Shown here in pieces: positions 1 through 6,711 of a DNA stretch of 7,356 nt. The stretch lies in contig JAEWEX010000348.1 of the NCBI GenBank assembly GCA_023389135.1, positions 1 to 7,356 on the forward strand, written 5' to 3'. This DNA is from Pseudomonadota bacterium. Its GTDB lineage: Bacteria; Pseudomonadota; Alphaproteobacteria; Rhizobiales; Methylopilaceae. Within the stretch, counting starts at the first letter, position 1. Every line of letters begins with the position of its first letter. The position numbers were made by a program, and so were the translations under genes. The notes below the pieces were generated by a model. That model did no database searches, was not told the DNA's origin, and worked only from the letters and a program-made list of their open reading frames with translations.

Positions 1-41
1 CCCTTGCCCAGTCCCTTCCCCCTCCGGCAAACTCGGCTCCC

Positions 42-542
42 ATGACCCTAAAGACCAAACGCCGCTGCTATGAACCTGGCCACAGGCCCAAGATGCTCGT
101 CGTCATCGACGAGACCGAGGAATGCTCGCGCGCGGTCTACTTCGCCGCGCGCCGCGCCAAGCGCATCGGCGGGGCGGTCGCAATGGTGGCGGTCATCGTG
201 CCGGGCGACTTCCAGAACTGGTTCTCCATCGGCGACCTGATGCGCGAGGAGGCCGAGGCCGAGGTCCGCAGCCACATGAACCGCCATGCGGAGCGGGTGC
301 GCGAGATCGCCAACATCGAGCCGCAGCTCGTCATCCGCGAGGGCGAGCCGGCCTCGGAGATCCAGAAGCTCACCGAGGAGGAGGAGGACATCGCCTTCCT
401 CGTGCTCGCCGCGGCGACCAGTTCGGAGGGCCCCGGACCGCTGGTGACGCAGCTCGCCGGCAAGACGTCGGGCTCATTCCCGGTGCCGATCGTCGTGCTG
501 CCCGGCCATCTGACCGACGACGAGATCGACACGCTGGCGTAA
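42..542 (+). CDS. Universal stress protein, UspA family (single domain)
   Basis: A 166-residue cytoplasmic single-domain Usp protein, presumably nucleotide-binding and acting in stress survival; no specific partner is visible. The alpha/beta Usp fold begins near residue 18 with the strand-plus-aspartate pattern MLVVIDETEE, where D23 sits at the usual ATP-contact position. A long charged helix follows (about 67-90), then the strand QLVIREG (95-101). The C-terminal loop and strand GPGPLVTQLAG...GS...PIVVLPG span 130-155. The glycine loop here reads G132-x11-G144-S145 rather than the textbook G-x2-G-x9-G(S/T), so ATP binding is plausible but not assured. The tail HLTDDEIDTLA is, from memory, typical of alphaproteobacterial members. 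ATG at 42 is chosen because relatives carry a similar basic lead of about 16 residues. No Shine-Dalgarno sequence is visible and the frame stays open to the left edge, so a start further upstream is possible. It converges with the ThDP-enzyme gene, leaving 9 bp between stop codons. Confidence 0.88.
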   Translation: MTLKTKRRCYEPGHRPKMLVVIDETEECSRAVYFAARRAKRIGGAVAMVAVIVPGDFQNWFSIGDLMREEAEAEVRSHMNRHAERVREIANIEPQLVIREGEPASEIQKLTEEEEDIAFLVLAAATSSEGPGPLVTQLAGKTSGSFPVPIVVLPGHLTDDEIDTLA

Positions 543-551
543 CGGCTCCCG

Positions 552-2222
552 CTATCCGCGCGCGGCGGCCCTCAGCCCCGCCAGCGTGGCGGTGGGCGTG
601 ATCGCCTCCGGGTCCACCTTCACATGGATCAGCGCGGGCCGGCCGGCGGCGAGCGCGCGCTCGAAGGCCGGGGCGAAATCCTCCGTGCGCTCCACGGTCT
701 CGCCATGGGCGCCGTAGCTGGCGGCCAGCGCCGCAAAGTCCGGGTTGACCAGCGTGGTGCCCGAGACGCGGCCCGGAAAATGCTTTTCCTGATGCATGCG
801 GATGGTGCCGTAGATTCCGTTGTCGACCACCACGACAATGATGGCGAGGCCGGCCTGCACGGCCGTTCCCAGCTCCTGGCAGGTCATCTGGAAGCAGCCG
901 TCGCCCGCAAACGCCACCACGATCTTCTCCGGCTCCAGCACCTTTGCGGCTATCGCCGCCGGCAGGCCGTAGCCCATGGAGCCGGAGACCGGGGCGAGCT
1001 GGGTGCCGTAGCGCCGCGAGCGGTGGAAGCGGTGCAGCCAGATGGCGTAGTTGCCGGCGCCGTTGGTGAGGATGGCGTCCGCCGGCAGGCGCTCCCGCAA
1101 CCAGGTGACGACCCCGCCCATCTGCACCGCACCCGGCCCGCCCGGCGCGACGTCGGTCCACGCCCGGTCCTCCGCGACCACCGCATCGGTCCAGCCCTTC
1201 CAGCTCCGGCCGAGGCCGCAAGCTAGGTCGGCGAAGGCCGGCGCGAAGGCGGCGGGCGTGGCGTGGATGGCCAGCGCCGGCTGGTAGACCCGCCCCAGTT
1301 CCTCCGCGTCGGCATGGACGTGGACCAGCGGCAGGCCGGGGTCGGGGATGCCGAGCAGCTCGTAGGACTGGCTCGGCATCTCGCTCATGCGGCTGCCGAC
1401 CATGACGACGAGGTCGGACGAACGAATGCGGGCGAGCAGCTTCGGGTTCGGCCCGATGCCCAGATGACCCGCATAGCAGCGGTGATCGGAGGGAAACAGC
1501 ATCTGGCGGCGGAACACCGCGGAGACCGGCAGGTCGGCGGCCTCCGCCGCCCGCACCATGTGGTCCACGGCGCCCTGCGACCACCGGCTTCCGCCGACCA
1601 GCACCATCGGGCGTTCCGCCGCCTTCAGCATCCCCGCCAGCCGCGCCATGTCCGCGGCGCCGGGATGGGTCTCGACCGGCGCGAAGACCGGCGCATCCAC
1701 CACATCCGCCTCGGCCGCCAGCATATCCTCCGGCAGCGCGATCACGACCGGTCCGGGACGGCCCTGGGTGGCGACGCGGAAGGCGCGCGCGACCAGCTCC
1801 GGCACGCGGGCGGCGTCATCGATCTCCACCACCCATTTGGCGATGGAGCCGAACACGGCGCGGTAGTCCAGCTCCTGGAACGCCTCCCGGTGGCGGAAGC
1901 CGGTCTCGATCTGGCCGACGAACAGGATCATCGGCGTGGAATCCTGGCTCGCCACGTGGACGCCGGCCGACGCGTTGGTGGCGCCGGGGCCGCGGGTGAC
2001 GAAGCAGATGCCCGGCCGGCCGGTGAGCTTGCCGGCTGCCTCCGCGCTCATGGCGGCGCCGCCCTCCTGCCGGCACAGCACGAACCGGATGTCGCTGTCG
2101 ACCAGCGCGTCGAGCACGCCGAGATAGCTTTCGCCCGGCACGCCGAAGGCGACCTCCACCCCATGGCCGGCGAGCGCGTCCACCAGCAGCCTGGCGCCTG
2201 TGCGGGGGCCGCGCGCGCTCAC
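552..2222 (-). CDS. Thiamine-diphosphate-dependent enzyme, acetolactate synthase large-subunit-like
   Basis: A 556-residue cytoplasmic enzyme with the three-domain layout of the acetohydroxyacid synthase/pyruvate oxidase superfamily. The N-terminal pyrimidine-binding domain has FGVPGE (26-31) and RQEGGAAM with E53 as the expected ThDP-activating glutamate, followed by RGPGATNAS. A central domain follows, with VLVGGS and a later VVMVGSRMSE. The C-terminal diphosphate-binding domain has GDG at 440-442 and VVDNG, so D441 and N468 are the likely magnesium ligands. The family decarboxylates 2-keto acids and often joins the resulting aldehyde to an acceptor; the substrate cannot be read here. No regulatory small subunit (ilvN/ilvH) is adjacent, so a biosynthetic ilvB role is doubtful. 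The GTG at 2222 is preferred over an ATG at 2270. It overlaps the upstream TGA by 4 bp (GTGA) and has GGAGG at 2230-2234, 7 nt upstream. Alternatives are sulfoacetaldehyde acetyltransferase-like, glyoxylate carboligase-like or benzoylformate decarboxylase-like activity. Confidence 0.9.
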   Translation of the reverse strand: MSARGPRTGARLLVDALAGHGVEVAFGVPGESYLGVLDALVDSDIRFVLCRQEGGAAMSAEAAGKLTGRPGICFVTRGPGATNASAGVHVASQDSTPMILFVGQIETGFRHREAFQELDYRAVFGSIAKWVVEIDDAARVPELVARAFRVATQGRPGPVVIALPEDMLAAEADVVDAPVFAPVETHPGAADMARLAGMLKAAERPMVLVGGSRWSQGAVDHMVRAAEAADLPVSAVFRRQMLFPSDHRCYAGHLGIGPNPKLLARIRSSDLVVMVGSRMSEMPSQSYELLGIPDPGLPLVHVHADAEELGRVYQPALAIHATPAAFAPAFADLACGLGRSWKGWTDAVVAEDRAWTDVAPGGPGAVQMGGVVTWLRERLPADAILTNGAGNYAIWLHRFHRSRRYGTQLAPVSGSMGYGLPAAIAAKVLEPEKIVVAFAGDGCFQMTCQELGTAVQAGLAIIVVVVDNGIYGTIRMHQEKHFPGRVSGTTLVNPDFAALAASYGAHGETVERTEDFAPAFERALAAGRPALIHVKVDPEAITPTATLAGLRAAARG

Positions 2223-3349
2223 GCAGCGGCCTCCGCGGCCCGGGGTCGGGCCAGCGCGGCGCCGGGCCACAGCTTCGCGCCGGCGCGGACGTATTGCGGG
2301 GGCAGCTTCAAGTCCGCGCCCAATGCTTCGGCGGCATGCCAGCCCCAGCGCGGATCGTCGAGCAGCGCGCGCGCCAGCGCCACCATGTCGGCCTTGCCGG
2401 AGGCCACGATGTCCTCGGCATGGTGCGGGTCCACTATCAGCCCGACCGCGCGGGTGGCGATGCCGGAGCCGTTCTTCACCTGGGCGGCCAGGTTGACCTG
2501 GTAGCCCGGCCCTGTGGGGATCGGGGCCCTGGGGATGTTGCCGCCGCTGGACACGCAGGCATAGACCACGCCGCGGGCCTTCAGTTCGGCCGCCAGAGCG
2601 GCCGCGTCCTCCACGGTCTGCCCCTCGGGCACCCAGTCCGTGCCGGTGATGCGCGACCCCACCGCAATCGTCTTCGGCACCGCGTCGATCACCGCCTCGG
2701 CAATGGCGATCGGCAGCGCGAAGCGCCGCGCGCGATCGCCGCCCCAGGCGTCGTCGCGGGTGTTGGAGATGGGGGACGTGAACTGGTGGACCAGATAGCC
2801 ATGGGCCATGTGCAGCTCGATCACCTCGAAGCCGAGCCTGACGGCGCGCCGCGCCGCCTGCACGAACGCCGCGACCACCCGCGCAATGCCGGCCTCGTCC
2901 AGCGCCTCCGGCACATGCCAGCCCTCGGCGAACGACGTCGCGGTGGCGGATACCGTCTGCCAGGGGTCCTGGTCGGCGGCCACCGGCCCGCCGCCCTCCC
3001 AGGGCCTCTGGGTGGAGGCCTTGCGGCCGGCATGGGCGAGCTGGATGCCGAACTTCGTGCCGGGCAGGGCAACCGCGCGGGCGGCGGCCAGCACGCGGGC
3101 CAGCGCACGCTCATTGGCGTCGGAATACAGGCCCAGGCAGCCATGGGTGATGCGCCCGCGGCGCTCGACACCGGTGGCCTCGATCACGACCAGCCCCGCA
3201 CCGGACATGGCCATGTTCATCAGGTGCTGCAGGTGCCAGTCGGTCGCCGAGCCGTCATCGGCGGTGTACTGGCACATGGGCGCGACCGCGATGCGGTTGG
3301 GGAGGTCGACGGGGCCGATGGCGATGGGAGAGAAAAGCGCCGGGGTCAT
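2219..3349 (-). CDS. Old Yellow Enzyme family NAD(P)H:flavin oxidoreductase (YqjM/XenA-class ene-reductase)
   Basis: A 376-residue FMN-dependent TIM-barrel enzyme of the cytoplasm. The family uses NAD(P)H to reduce activated C=C bonds of enones, enals, maleimides or nitro compounds. The N-terminus LFSPIAIG...NRIAVAPMCQY places C26 and Y28 at the positions that mark the thermophilic-like (YqjM) class, where the cysteine tunes the flavin. IQLAHAGRKA spans 102-111. The substrate-anchoring pair is H180/H183 in ELHMAHGYL, followed by the family pattern QF-SPISN-R-D-WGGD. The length fits the class. The ATG at 3349 is chosen because TPALF starts the conserved domain. An in-frame ATG at 3439 would add 30 residues encoded entirely by the upstream repeat element. 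Only a weak AGG precedes the chosen start. The gene overlaps the ThDP-enzyme gene by 4 bp, so the two are probably co-translated. The natural substrate is unknown; xenobiotic or quinone detoxification is possible. Confidence 0.92.
   Translation of the reverse strand: MTPALFSPIAIGPVDLPNRIAVAPMCQYTADDGSATDWHLQHLMNMAMSGAGLVVIEATGVERRGRITHGCLGLYSDANERALARVLAAARAVALPGTKFGIQLAHAGRKASTQRPWEGGGPVAADQDPWQTVSATATSFAEGWHVPEALDEAGIARVVAAFVQAARRAVRLGFEVIELHMAHGYLVHQFTSPISNTRDDAWGGDRARRFALPIAIAEAVIDAVPKTIAVGSRITGTDWVPEGQTVEDAAALAAELKARGVVYACVSSGGNIPRAPIPTGPGYQVNLAAQVKNGSGIATRAVGLIVDPHHAEDIVASGKADMVALARALLDDPRWGWHAAEALGADLKLPPQYVRAGAKLWPGAALARPRAAEAAA
2230..2234 (-). promoter_or_regulatory. Shine-Dalgarno sequence deciding the GTG start of the ThDP enzyme
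   Basis: On the minus strand GGAGG lies 7 nt before the GTG at 2222-2220, inside the last codons of the ene-reductase gene. Together with the GTGA stop/start overlap it supports GTG over the upstream in-frame ATG at 2270, which would create a 52-bp overlap with the preceding gene. Confidence 0.75.
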
Positions 3350-3360
3350 GGAAAAGCCTG

Positions 3361-3483
3361 ACGTTGGAATGGCGGGGCGCCGTCCTTCGGGACGGCGAAG
3401 CCGATGCGGGATCCAGGGACGCGGGACGGTCGCGGGCATTGCGGGATTCCCACGTTCCGCCGGGCTCCAGCCGGAATGACGGC
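3361..3483. repeat. Intergenic palindromic repeat element (REP/RIME-like)
   Basis: Nearly the whole 151-bp gap between gcdH and the ene-reductase gene is built of inverted repeats. One end holds a perfect hairpin (3378-3397). The other holds a 5-bp outer inverted repeat, ATTCC at 3446-3450 and GGAAT at 3473-3477, enclosing GC-rich complementary blocks. Between them lie repeated GCGGGA-type words (GCGGGATCC, GCGGGAC, GCGGGATTC). Read on the minus strand it begins CCGTCATTCCGGCTGGAG and later has CCTGGATCCCGCATC. This GTCATTCC...CTGGATCCC layout recalls, from memory, dispersed palindromic elements common in alphaproteobacterial chromosomes. Only one copy is in this window, so its dispersed nature is inference. 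Confidence 0.6.
3378..3397. repeat. Perfect 8-bp hairpin with TTCG loop
   Basis: The stem arms CGCCGTCC (3378-3385) and GGACGGCG (3390-3397) are fully complementary around TTCG. On a plus-strand RNA this would be the very stable C(UUCG)G tetraloop; on the minus-strand transcript of the flanking genes the loop is CGAA. No T-run follows on either strand, so it is not a canonical intrinsic terminator. It could still act as an mRNA processing or 3'-end-protecting hairpin between gcdH and the ene-reductase gene. Confidence 0.7.
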
Positions 3484-3500
3484 GGATGCCGTTTGCACGC

Positions 3501-4721
3501 TCAGAAGAACGCCTGGATGCCGGTCTGCGCCCGGCCGAGGATCAGGGCGTGGACGTCATGCGTACCCTCGTAGGTGTTCACGGTCTCCAGGTTCGCGGCG
3601 ACCCGCATCACATGGTACTCGTCGGCGATGCCGTTGCCGCCATGCATGTCGCGGGCGGCACGCGCGATGTCCAGCGCCTTTCCGCAGGAGTTGCGCTTGA
3701 TCAGGCTGATCGCCTCGGGCGCAAGCCGCCCCTCGTCGAACAGGCGGCCCGCGCGCAGGCAGGCGTGGAGCCCTAGCGCGATCTCCGTCTGCATGTCCGC
3801 GAGCTTCTTCTGCACGAGCTGGGTCGCGGCCAGCGGCCGGCCGAACTGCTTGCGGTCGAGCGTGTAGTCGCGCGCCCGGTGCCAGCAGAACTCCGCCGCC
3901 CCCAGCGCGCCCCAGGCGATGCCGTAGCGGGCGCGGTTGAGGCAGCCGAAAGGCCCCTTGAGACCGGAGACGTTGGGCAGCAGGTTCTCTTCCGGCACCA
4001 CCGCGCCTTCCAGCACGATCTCGCCGGTGATGGAGGCGCGCAGCGACAGCTTGCCCTCGATCTTCGGCGTCGAGAAGCCTTCCGTGCCTCGCTCGACCAC
4101 GAAGCCGCGAATGTCGCCGCCATGGGCCTCGGACTTCGCCCACACCACCGCGACGTCGGCGATGGGGGAGTTGGTGATCCACATCTTGGTGCCGGTGAGC
4201 CGCCAGCCGTCGGAGACCTTCTCCGCCCGGGTCTTCATGGCGGCGGGGTCCGAGCCGGCGTCTGGCTCGGTCAGGCCGAAGCAGCCGACCCATTCGCCGG
4301 AGGCGAGCCTCGGCAGGTATTTCCGCCGTTGCGCGTCGTCGCCATAGGCCCAGATCGGGTGCATGACGAGCGAGGACTGAACGCTCATGGCCGAGCGGTA
4401 GCCCGAATCCACCCGCTCCACCTCGCGCGCCACCAGCCCATAGGCGACATAGCCCAGGCCAGCGCCGCCATACTCCTCGGGAATGGTGGCGCCCAGCAGG
4501 CCCAGGTCGCCCATCTCGGACATGATCTCGCGGTCGAAGCGCTCCTCGCGATAGGCGGTGAGCACGCGCGGCATCAGCCGGTCCTGCGCGTAGTCGCGCG
4601 CGGTGTCGCGCACCAGGCGCTCGTCCTCGGTGAGCTGGTCGTCCAGCAGTAGCGGGTCGTCCCACCGGAACGAGGCGCGCTGGCCTGCGGCATGTGTCGT
4701 CTGGCTCGGAGCGGCGGTCAC
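3501..4721 (-). CDS. gcdH: Glutaryl-CoA dehydrogenase
   Basis: A 406-residue FAD enzyme of the acyl-CoA dehydrogenase superfamily. It oxidises and decarboxylates glutaryl-CoA to crotonyl-CoA and CO2, passing electrons to electron-transfer flavoprotein, in lysine, tryptophan and aromatic catabolism. Near its start it carries [27 protein letters not shown] follows, with R109 matching the arginine that binds the glutaryl carboxylate. [12 protein letters not shown] (147-158) is the acyl-CoA dehydrogenase signature, and RKQFGRPL (290-297) and RDMHGGNGI (357-365) lie in the C-terminal helical domain. [17 protein letters not shown] carries catalytic base E385. These motifs separate it from general acyl-CoA dehydrogenases. 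The GTG at 4721 is preferred because AAAGGAGG ends 6 nt upstream. In-frame ATGs at 4739 and 4763 would place that sequence inside the coding region and add 6 or 14 residues. No CoA-transferase or LysR regulator, frequent partners of gcdH, is visible beside it. Confidence 0.96.
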   Translation of the reverse strand: MTAAPSQTTHAAGQRASFRWDDPLLLDDQLTEDERLVRDTARDYAQDRLMPRVLTAYREERFDREIMSEMGDLGLLGATIPEEYGGAGLGYVAYGLVAREVERVDSGYRSAMSVQSSLVMHPIWAYGDDAQRRKYLPRLASGEWVGCFGLTEPDAGSDPAAMKTRAEKVSDGWRLTGTKMWITNSPIADVAVVWAKSEAHGGDIRGFVVERGTEGFSTPKIEGKLSLRASITGEIVLEGAVVPEENLLPNVSGLKGPFGCLNRARYGIAWGALGAAEFCWHRARDYTLDRKQFGRPLAATQLVQKKLADMQTEIALGLHACLRAGRLFDEGRLAPEAISLIKRNSCGKALDIARAARDMHGGNGIADEYHVMRVAANLETVNTYEGTHDVHALILGRAQTGIQAFF

Positions 4722-4727
4722 GGGACG

Positions 4728-4735
4728 CCTCCTTT
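4728..4735 (-). promoter_or_regulatory. Strong Shine-Dalgarno sequence of gcdH
   Basis: AAAGGAGG on the minus strand sits 6 nt before the GTG at 4721. It is the best ribosome-binding match found in the window and decides the gcdH start against the two upstream in-frame ATGs, which have only a poorly spaced GGAG or nothing. Confidence 0.75.
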
Positions 4736-4791
4736 GCATTTTCTCCGGGATTTGAGGTTTCAATAGCGCGGGCGGCGGCTCGAGGCGAGGC

Positions 4792-4856
4792 CGATCACGG
4801 CACGATCACGCGACCGTCGCGGCGGCTTGACGGCCGGTGACGCGACGTGACGCGAC
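4792..4856. promoter_or_regulatory. Repeat cluster in the divergent gcdH / membrane-protein intergenic region
   Basis: The 206-bp gap between the divergent starts holds three ordered short repeats. CGATCACG occurs at 4792-4799 and 4803-4810, spaced 11 bp. A 13-bp palindrome, CGCGAC-C-GTCGCG, lies at 4809-4821. The 10-bp unit GTGACGCGAC is repeated exactly in tandem at 4837-4846 and 4847-4856. Spacings of 10-11 bp match one helical turn, as expected for cooperative transcription-factor sites. No clear -35/-10 pair was found for either direction, so the operator role is inference, and in GC-rich DNA some of these matches may be chance. Confidence 0.4.
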
Positions 4857-4870
4857 AGGGTGTCCCGGAA

Positions 4871-4888
4871 CTGGCAGGTCTTTGCCAG
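4871..4888. repeat. Perfect inverted repeat CTGGCA-N6-TGCCAG
   Basis: Six-base arms at 4871-4876 and 4883-4888 surround a 6-nt centre, 39 bp before the membrane-protein start. It could be a dimeric-regulator site or a 5'-leader hairpin. It resembles a sigma-54 -24/-12 element, but GG and GC are separated by 9 rather than 10 bases, which argues against that reading. Confidence 0.45.
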
Positions 4889-4927
4889 CCGGCCGCGCCA
4901 TCGGCGGCCCCTTGAGGACACGCCGAC

Positions 4928-5419
4928 ATGCAGACCATGACCGCCGCCGGAAGCCGCGCCGCGGCGCCCTCCGCGACCACGCTCTTCCACCTCGCGATCG
5001 GCGGGCTCGCCGGCCTCGGCCTGTGGGAGGTCTGGGCCCATGTGCCGACCACGCTGGCGGTCGGCGGCCCGCTGGAGCCGCCCGGGCTGATCAAGTCGCT
5101 GTTCCAGAACCTGTTCGGCGTCGCGGTGCCCGACGTGTGGGCCCGGGCGCTGCACTACTTCACCGGCGTGATCGGCTATCCGGTCGGCTACTATGTGCTG
5201 ACACGGCATGTGAAGAGCTTCGGGCCGCGGCTCGACGGATGGATCTGGGGCGTGATCACCTATTTTATCGCGCTCGGCGTGTTCGCGCCGCTGGCGGGCC
5301 TGCCGTTCCTGCTTCTGGAATGGGGCGGCCGGCTGTCGCTGATGAGCCTGATCGGCCACGCGCTCTACGGCTGGTTTGCCGCCTTCGTGTTCGAGCATTT
5401 CGAGCGCATGCGGGCGTAA
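4928..5419 (+). CDS. Integral membrane protein, four predicted helices, unknown function
   Basis: I do not recognise this 163-residue protein with certainty. After a short alanine-rich N-terminus, hydrophobic segments lie at about 18-37, 72-91, 103-130 and 137-155, so it is most likely an inner-membrane protein. Loop residues 40-70 are rich in glycine and proline (AVGGPLEPPGLIKSLFQNLFG). Polar residues in or near helices include H76 in LHYFTGVIGYPVGYY, E131 and H144 in IGHALYGWFAA. The G-H-x-x-Y-G pattern in the last helix recalls small YagU/DUF1440-like membrane proteins, but this is only an impression. The ATG at 4928 has TGAGGA ending 9 nt upstream; an in-frame ATG at 4937 would be too far from it. 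It is divergent from gcdH and 83 bp upstream of the ABC-transporter genes on the same strand, so it may be co-transcribed with either none or all of those. Confidence 0.8.
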   Translation: MQTMTAAGSRAAAPSATTLFHLAIGGLAGLGLWEVWAHVPTTLAVGGPLEPPGLIKSLFQNLFGVAVPDVWARALHYFTGVIGYPVGYYVLTRHVKSFGPRLDGWIWGVITYFIALGVFAPLAGLPFLLLEWGGRLSLMSLIGHALYGWFAAFVFEHFERMRA

Positions 5420-5502
5420 GGACGGGTAAATCGAAGCTGTGACTTGACCGCGATGCGCGCGCCGGCGGAGCGTGGCCGCCTCGTTCCCGGGATGGCACCG
5501 AC

Positions 5503-6711
5503 ATGCTCCGCCTCGCAGCCCTACTGTTCGCCACGCTTCTGGTCTCGGGCAGTGCGCGCGCCGCGGACCCGGACCCGTTCGACTGGCCGGCGGTCCTGGC
5601 GGCGGCGCGCGGGCAGACGGTGTACTGGAACGCCTGGGGCGGCGACCCCGTCATCAACGCCTATATCGGCTGGGCCGCCGGGGAGATGGCGGCGCGCTTC
5701 GGCGTCACCGTGGAGCACGTCAAGCTCGCCGACACCGCGGACGCGGTGGCGCGCATCGTCGCGGAAAAGGCGTCAGGTCGTGAGGACGACGGCTCGGTGG
5801 ACCTGATCTGGATCAATGGCGAGAACTTCGTCTCGCTGAAGAAGCAGGGCCTGCTGTTCGGGCCATGGGCGGAGGCGCTGCCGAACTTCGCGCTCGCCGA
5901 CGTGACCGGCAAGCCGGTGCTCACCTCCGACTTCACCGAGCCGGTGGAGGGATACGAAAGCCCGTGGGGGCTGGCCCAGCTGGTCTTCATGCACGACACG
6001 GCGACGGTGCCCGATCCGCCGCGCTCGATGGCCGCGCTGGCGGACTGGGCCGCCGACAATCCCGGGCGCTTCGCCTATCCGCAGCCTCCGGACTTCCTCG
6101 GCGCCACCTTCCTCAAGCAGGCGCTCTACGAGGTCGCGCCGGACCGCGCGGCGCTGCTGCGGCCGGCGGACGACGCGGCGTTCCGGGCGGCGACCGACCT
6201 GCTGTGGCCGCTGCTGGACAGGCTGCGGCCCCATCTGTGGCGACGCGGCGAGGCCTACCCGCCCACGGGCACGGCGCTGAGGACTCTGCTGGGCGAGGGC
6301 GAGATCGACATCGCCTTCACCTTCAACCCGGGCGCGGCCTCCACCGCCATCGCACAGGGAGAGCTGCCCGACACGGTGCGCACCTATGTGCTGGACGGCG
6401 GCGTCATCGGCAACGCGCATTTCGTGGCAATCCCGTTCAACGCCCGCGCCAAGGCCGGCGCCATGGTGCTGGCGGACTTCCTGCTGTCGCCCGGGGCCCA
6501 GGCGCGCAAGGCGGACCCGCGGGTCTGGGGTGACCCGACCGTGCTCGACGTCGGTGCGCTGGCCGACGCCGACCGCACGCTGTTCGAAGCACTGCCCCTG
6601 GGCGTCGCGACGCTGTCGCCGGAGGATCTCGGCCCCAGCCTGCCGGAGCCGCACGCCTCCTGGCTGGAGCGGCTGGAGGCCGCCTGGACCGCGCGCTACG
6701 CGGCGCGCTGA
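5503..6711 (+). CDS. ynjB: ABC transporter periplasmic substrate-binding protein, YnjB-like
   Basis: A 402-residue exported solute-binding protein resembling E. coli YnjB, which is about 390 residues long. A Sec signal peptide occupies 1-20, with a hydrophobic core at 4-16 and ARA before the likely cleavage ahead of A21. There is no lipobox cysteine, so it should be free in the periplasm. Family-type motifs are VYWNAWGGDPVIN (40-52) and VDLIWINGENF (99-109); a later IDIAFTFNPGAAS and GVIGNAHFVAIPFNA fit the lobe-two region of such binding proteins. It delivers ligand to the permease encoded immediately downstream. The ligand is not established. Some annotation resources label the YnjBCD system putative thiamine transport, but no thiamine riboswitch is seen upstream. 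The start is set by the signal peptide; the Shine-Dalgarno sequence is weak. The stop TGA directly abuts the permease ATG with no gap. Confidence 0.88.
   Translation: MLRLAALLFATLLVSGSARAADPDPFDWPAVLAAARGQTVYWNAWGGDPVINAYIGWAAGEMAARFGVTVEHVKLADTADAVARIVAEKASGREDDGSVDLIWINGENFVSLKKQGLLFGPWAEALPNFALADVTGKPVLTSDFTEPVEGYESPWGLAQLVFMHDTATVPDPPRSMAALADWAADNPGRFAYPQPPDFLGATFLKQALYEVAPDRAALLRPADDAAFRAATDLLWPLLDRLRPHLWRRGEAYPPTGTALRTLLGEGEIDIAFTFNPGAASTAIAQGELPDTVRTYVLDGGVIGNAHFVAIPFNARAKAGAMVLADFLLSPGAQARKADPRVWGDPTVLDVGALADADRTLFEALPLGVATLSPEDLGPSLPEPHASWLERLEAAWTARYAAR

Noticed and set aside
543..551. Bidirectional terminator between the convergent stress-protein and ThDP-enzyme genes
   Set aside because: Only 9 bp separate the stop codons, and no inverted repeat with T-runs is visible there or just inside either gene end.
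3378..3397. Intrinsic terminator after gcdH
   Set aside because: The hairpin is strong but no run of T follows it on the minus strand, or on the plus strand.
3350..3439. Upstream in-frame ATG at 3439 as start of the ene-reductase
   Set aside because: The 30 extra residues are encoded by the palindromic repeat, are rich in Pro and Arg, and precede the conserved N-terminus of the family.
4872..4885. Possible sigma-54 promoter TGGCAG...TTGC
   Set aside because: The GG and GC elements are 9 bases apart instead of the required 10, and the match is explained by the CTGGCA/TGCCAG palindrome.
4760..5398. A 212-codon minus-strand frame opposite the membrane-protein gene, upstream of gcdH
   Set aside because: Its product is charged, low in recognisable structure and lacks a convincing start signal. 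The plus-strand frame has clean hydrophobic helices and a Shine-Dalgarno sequence.
5444..5472. TTGACC as a -35 box for the ynjB-type gene
   Set aside because: No acceptable -10 sequence lies 16-18 bp downstream; the expected place reads GC-rich sequence.
5420..5502. TPP riboswitch upstream of the putative thiamine-type transporter
   Set aside because: The 83-bp gap is too short for the full element and contains neither the CTGAGA nor the ACCTGAT-type conserved blocks.
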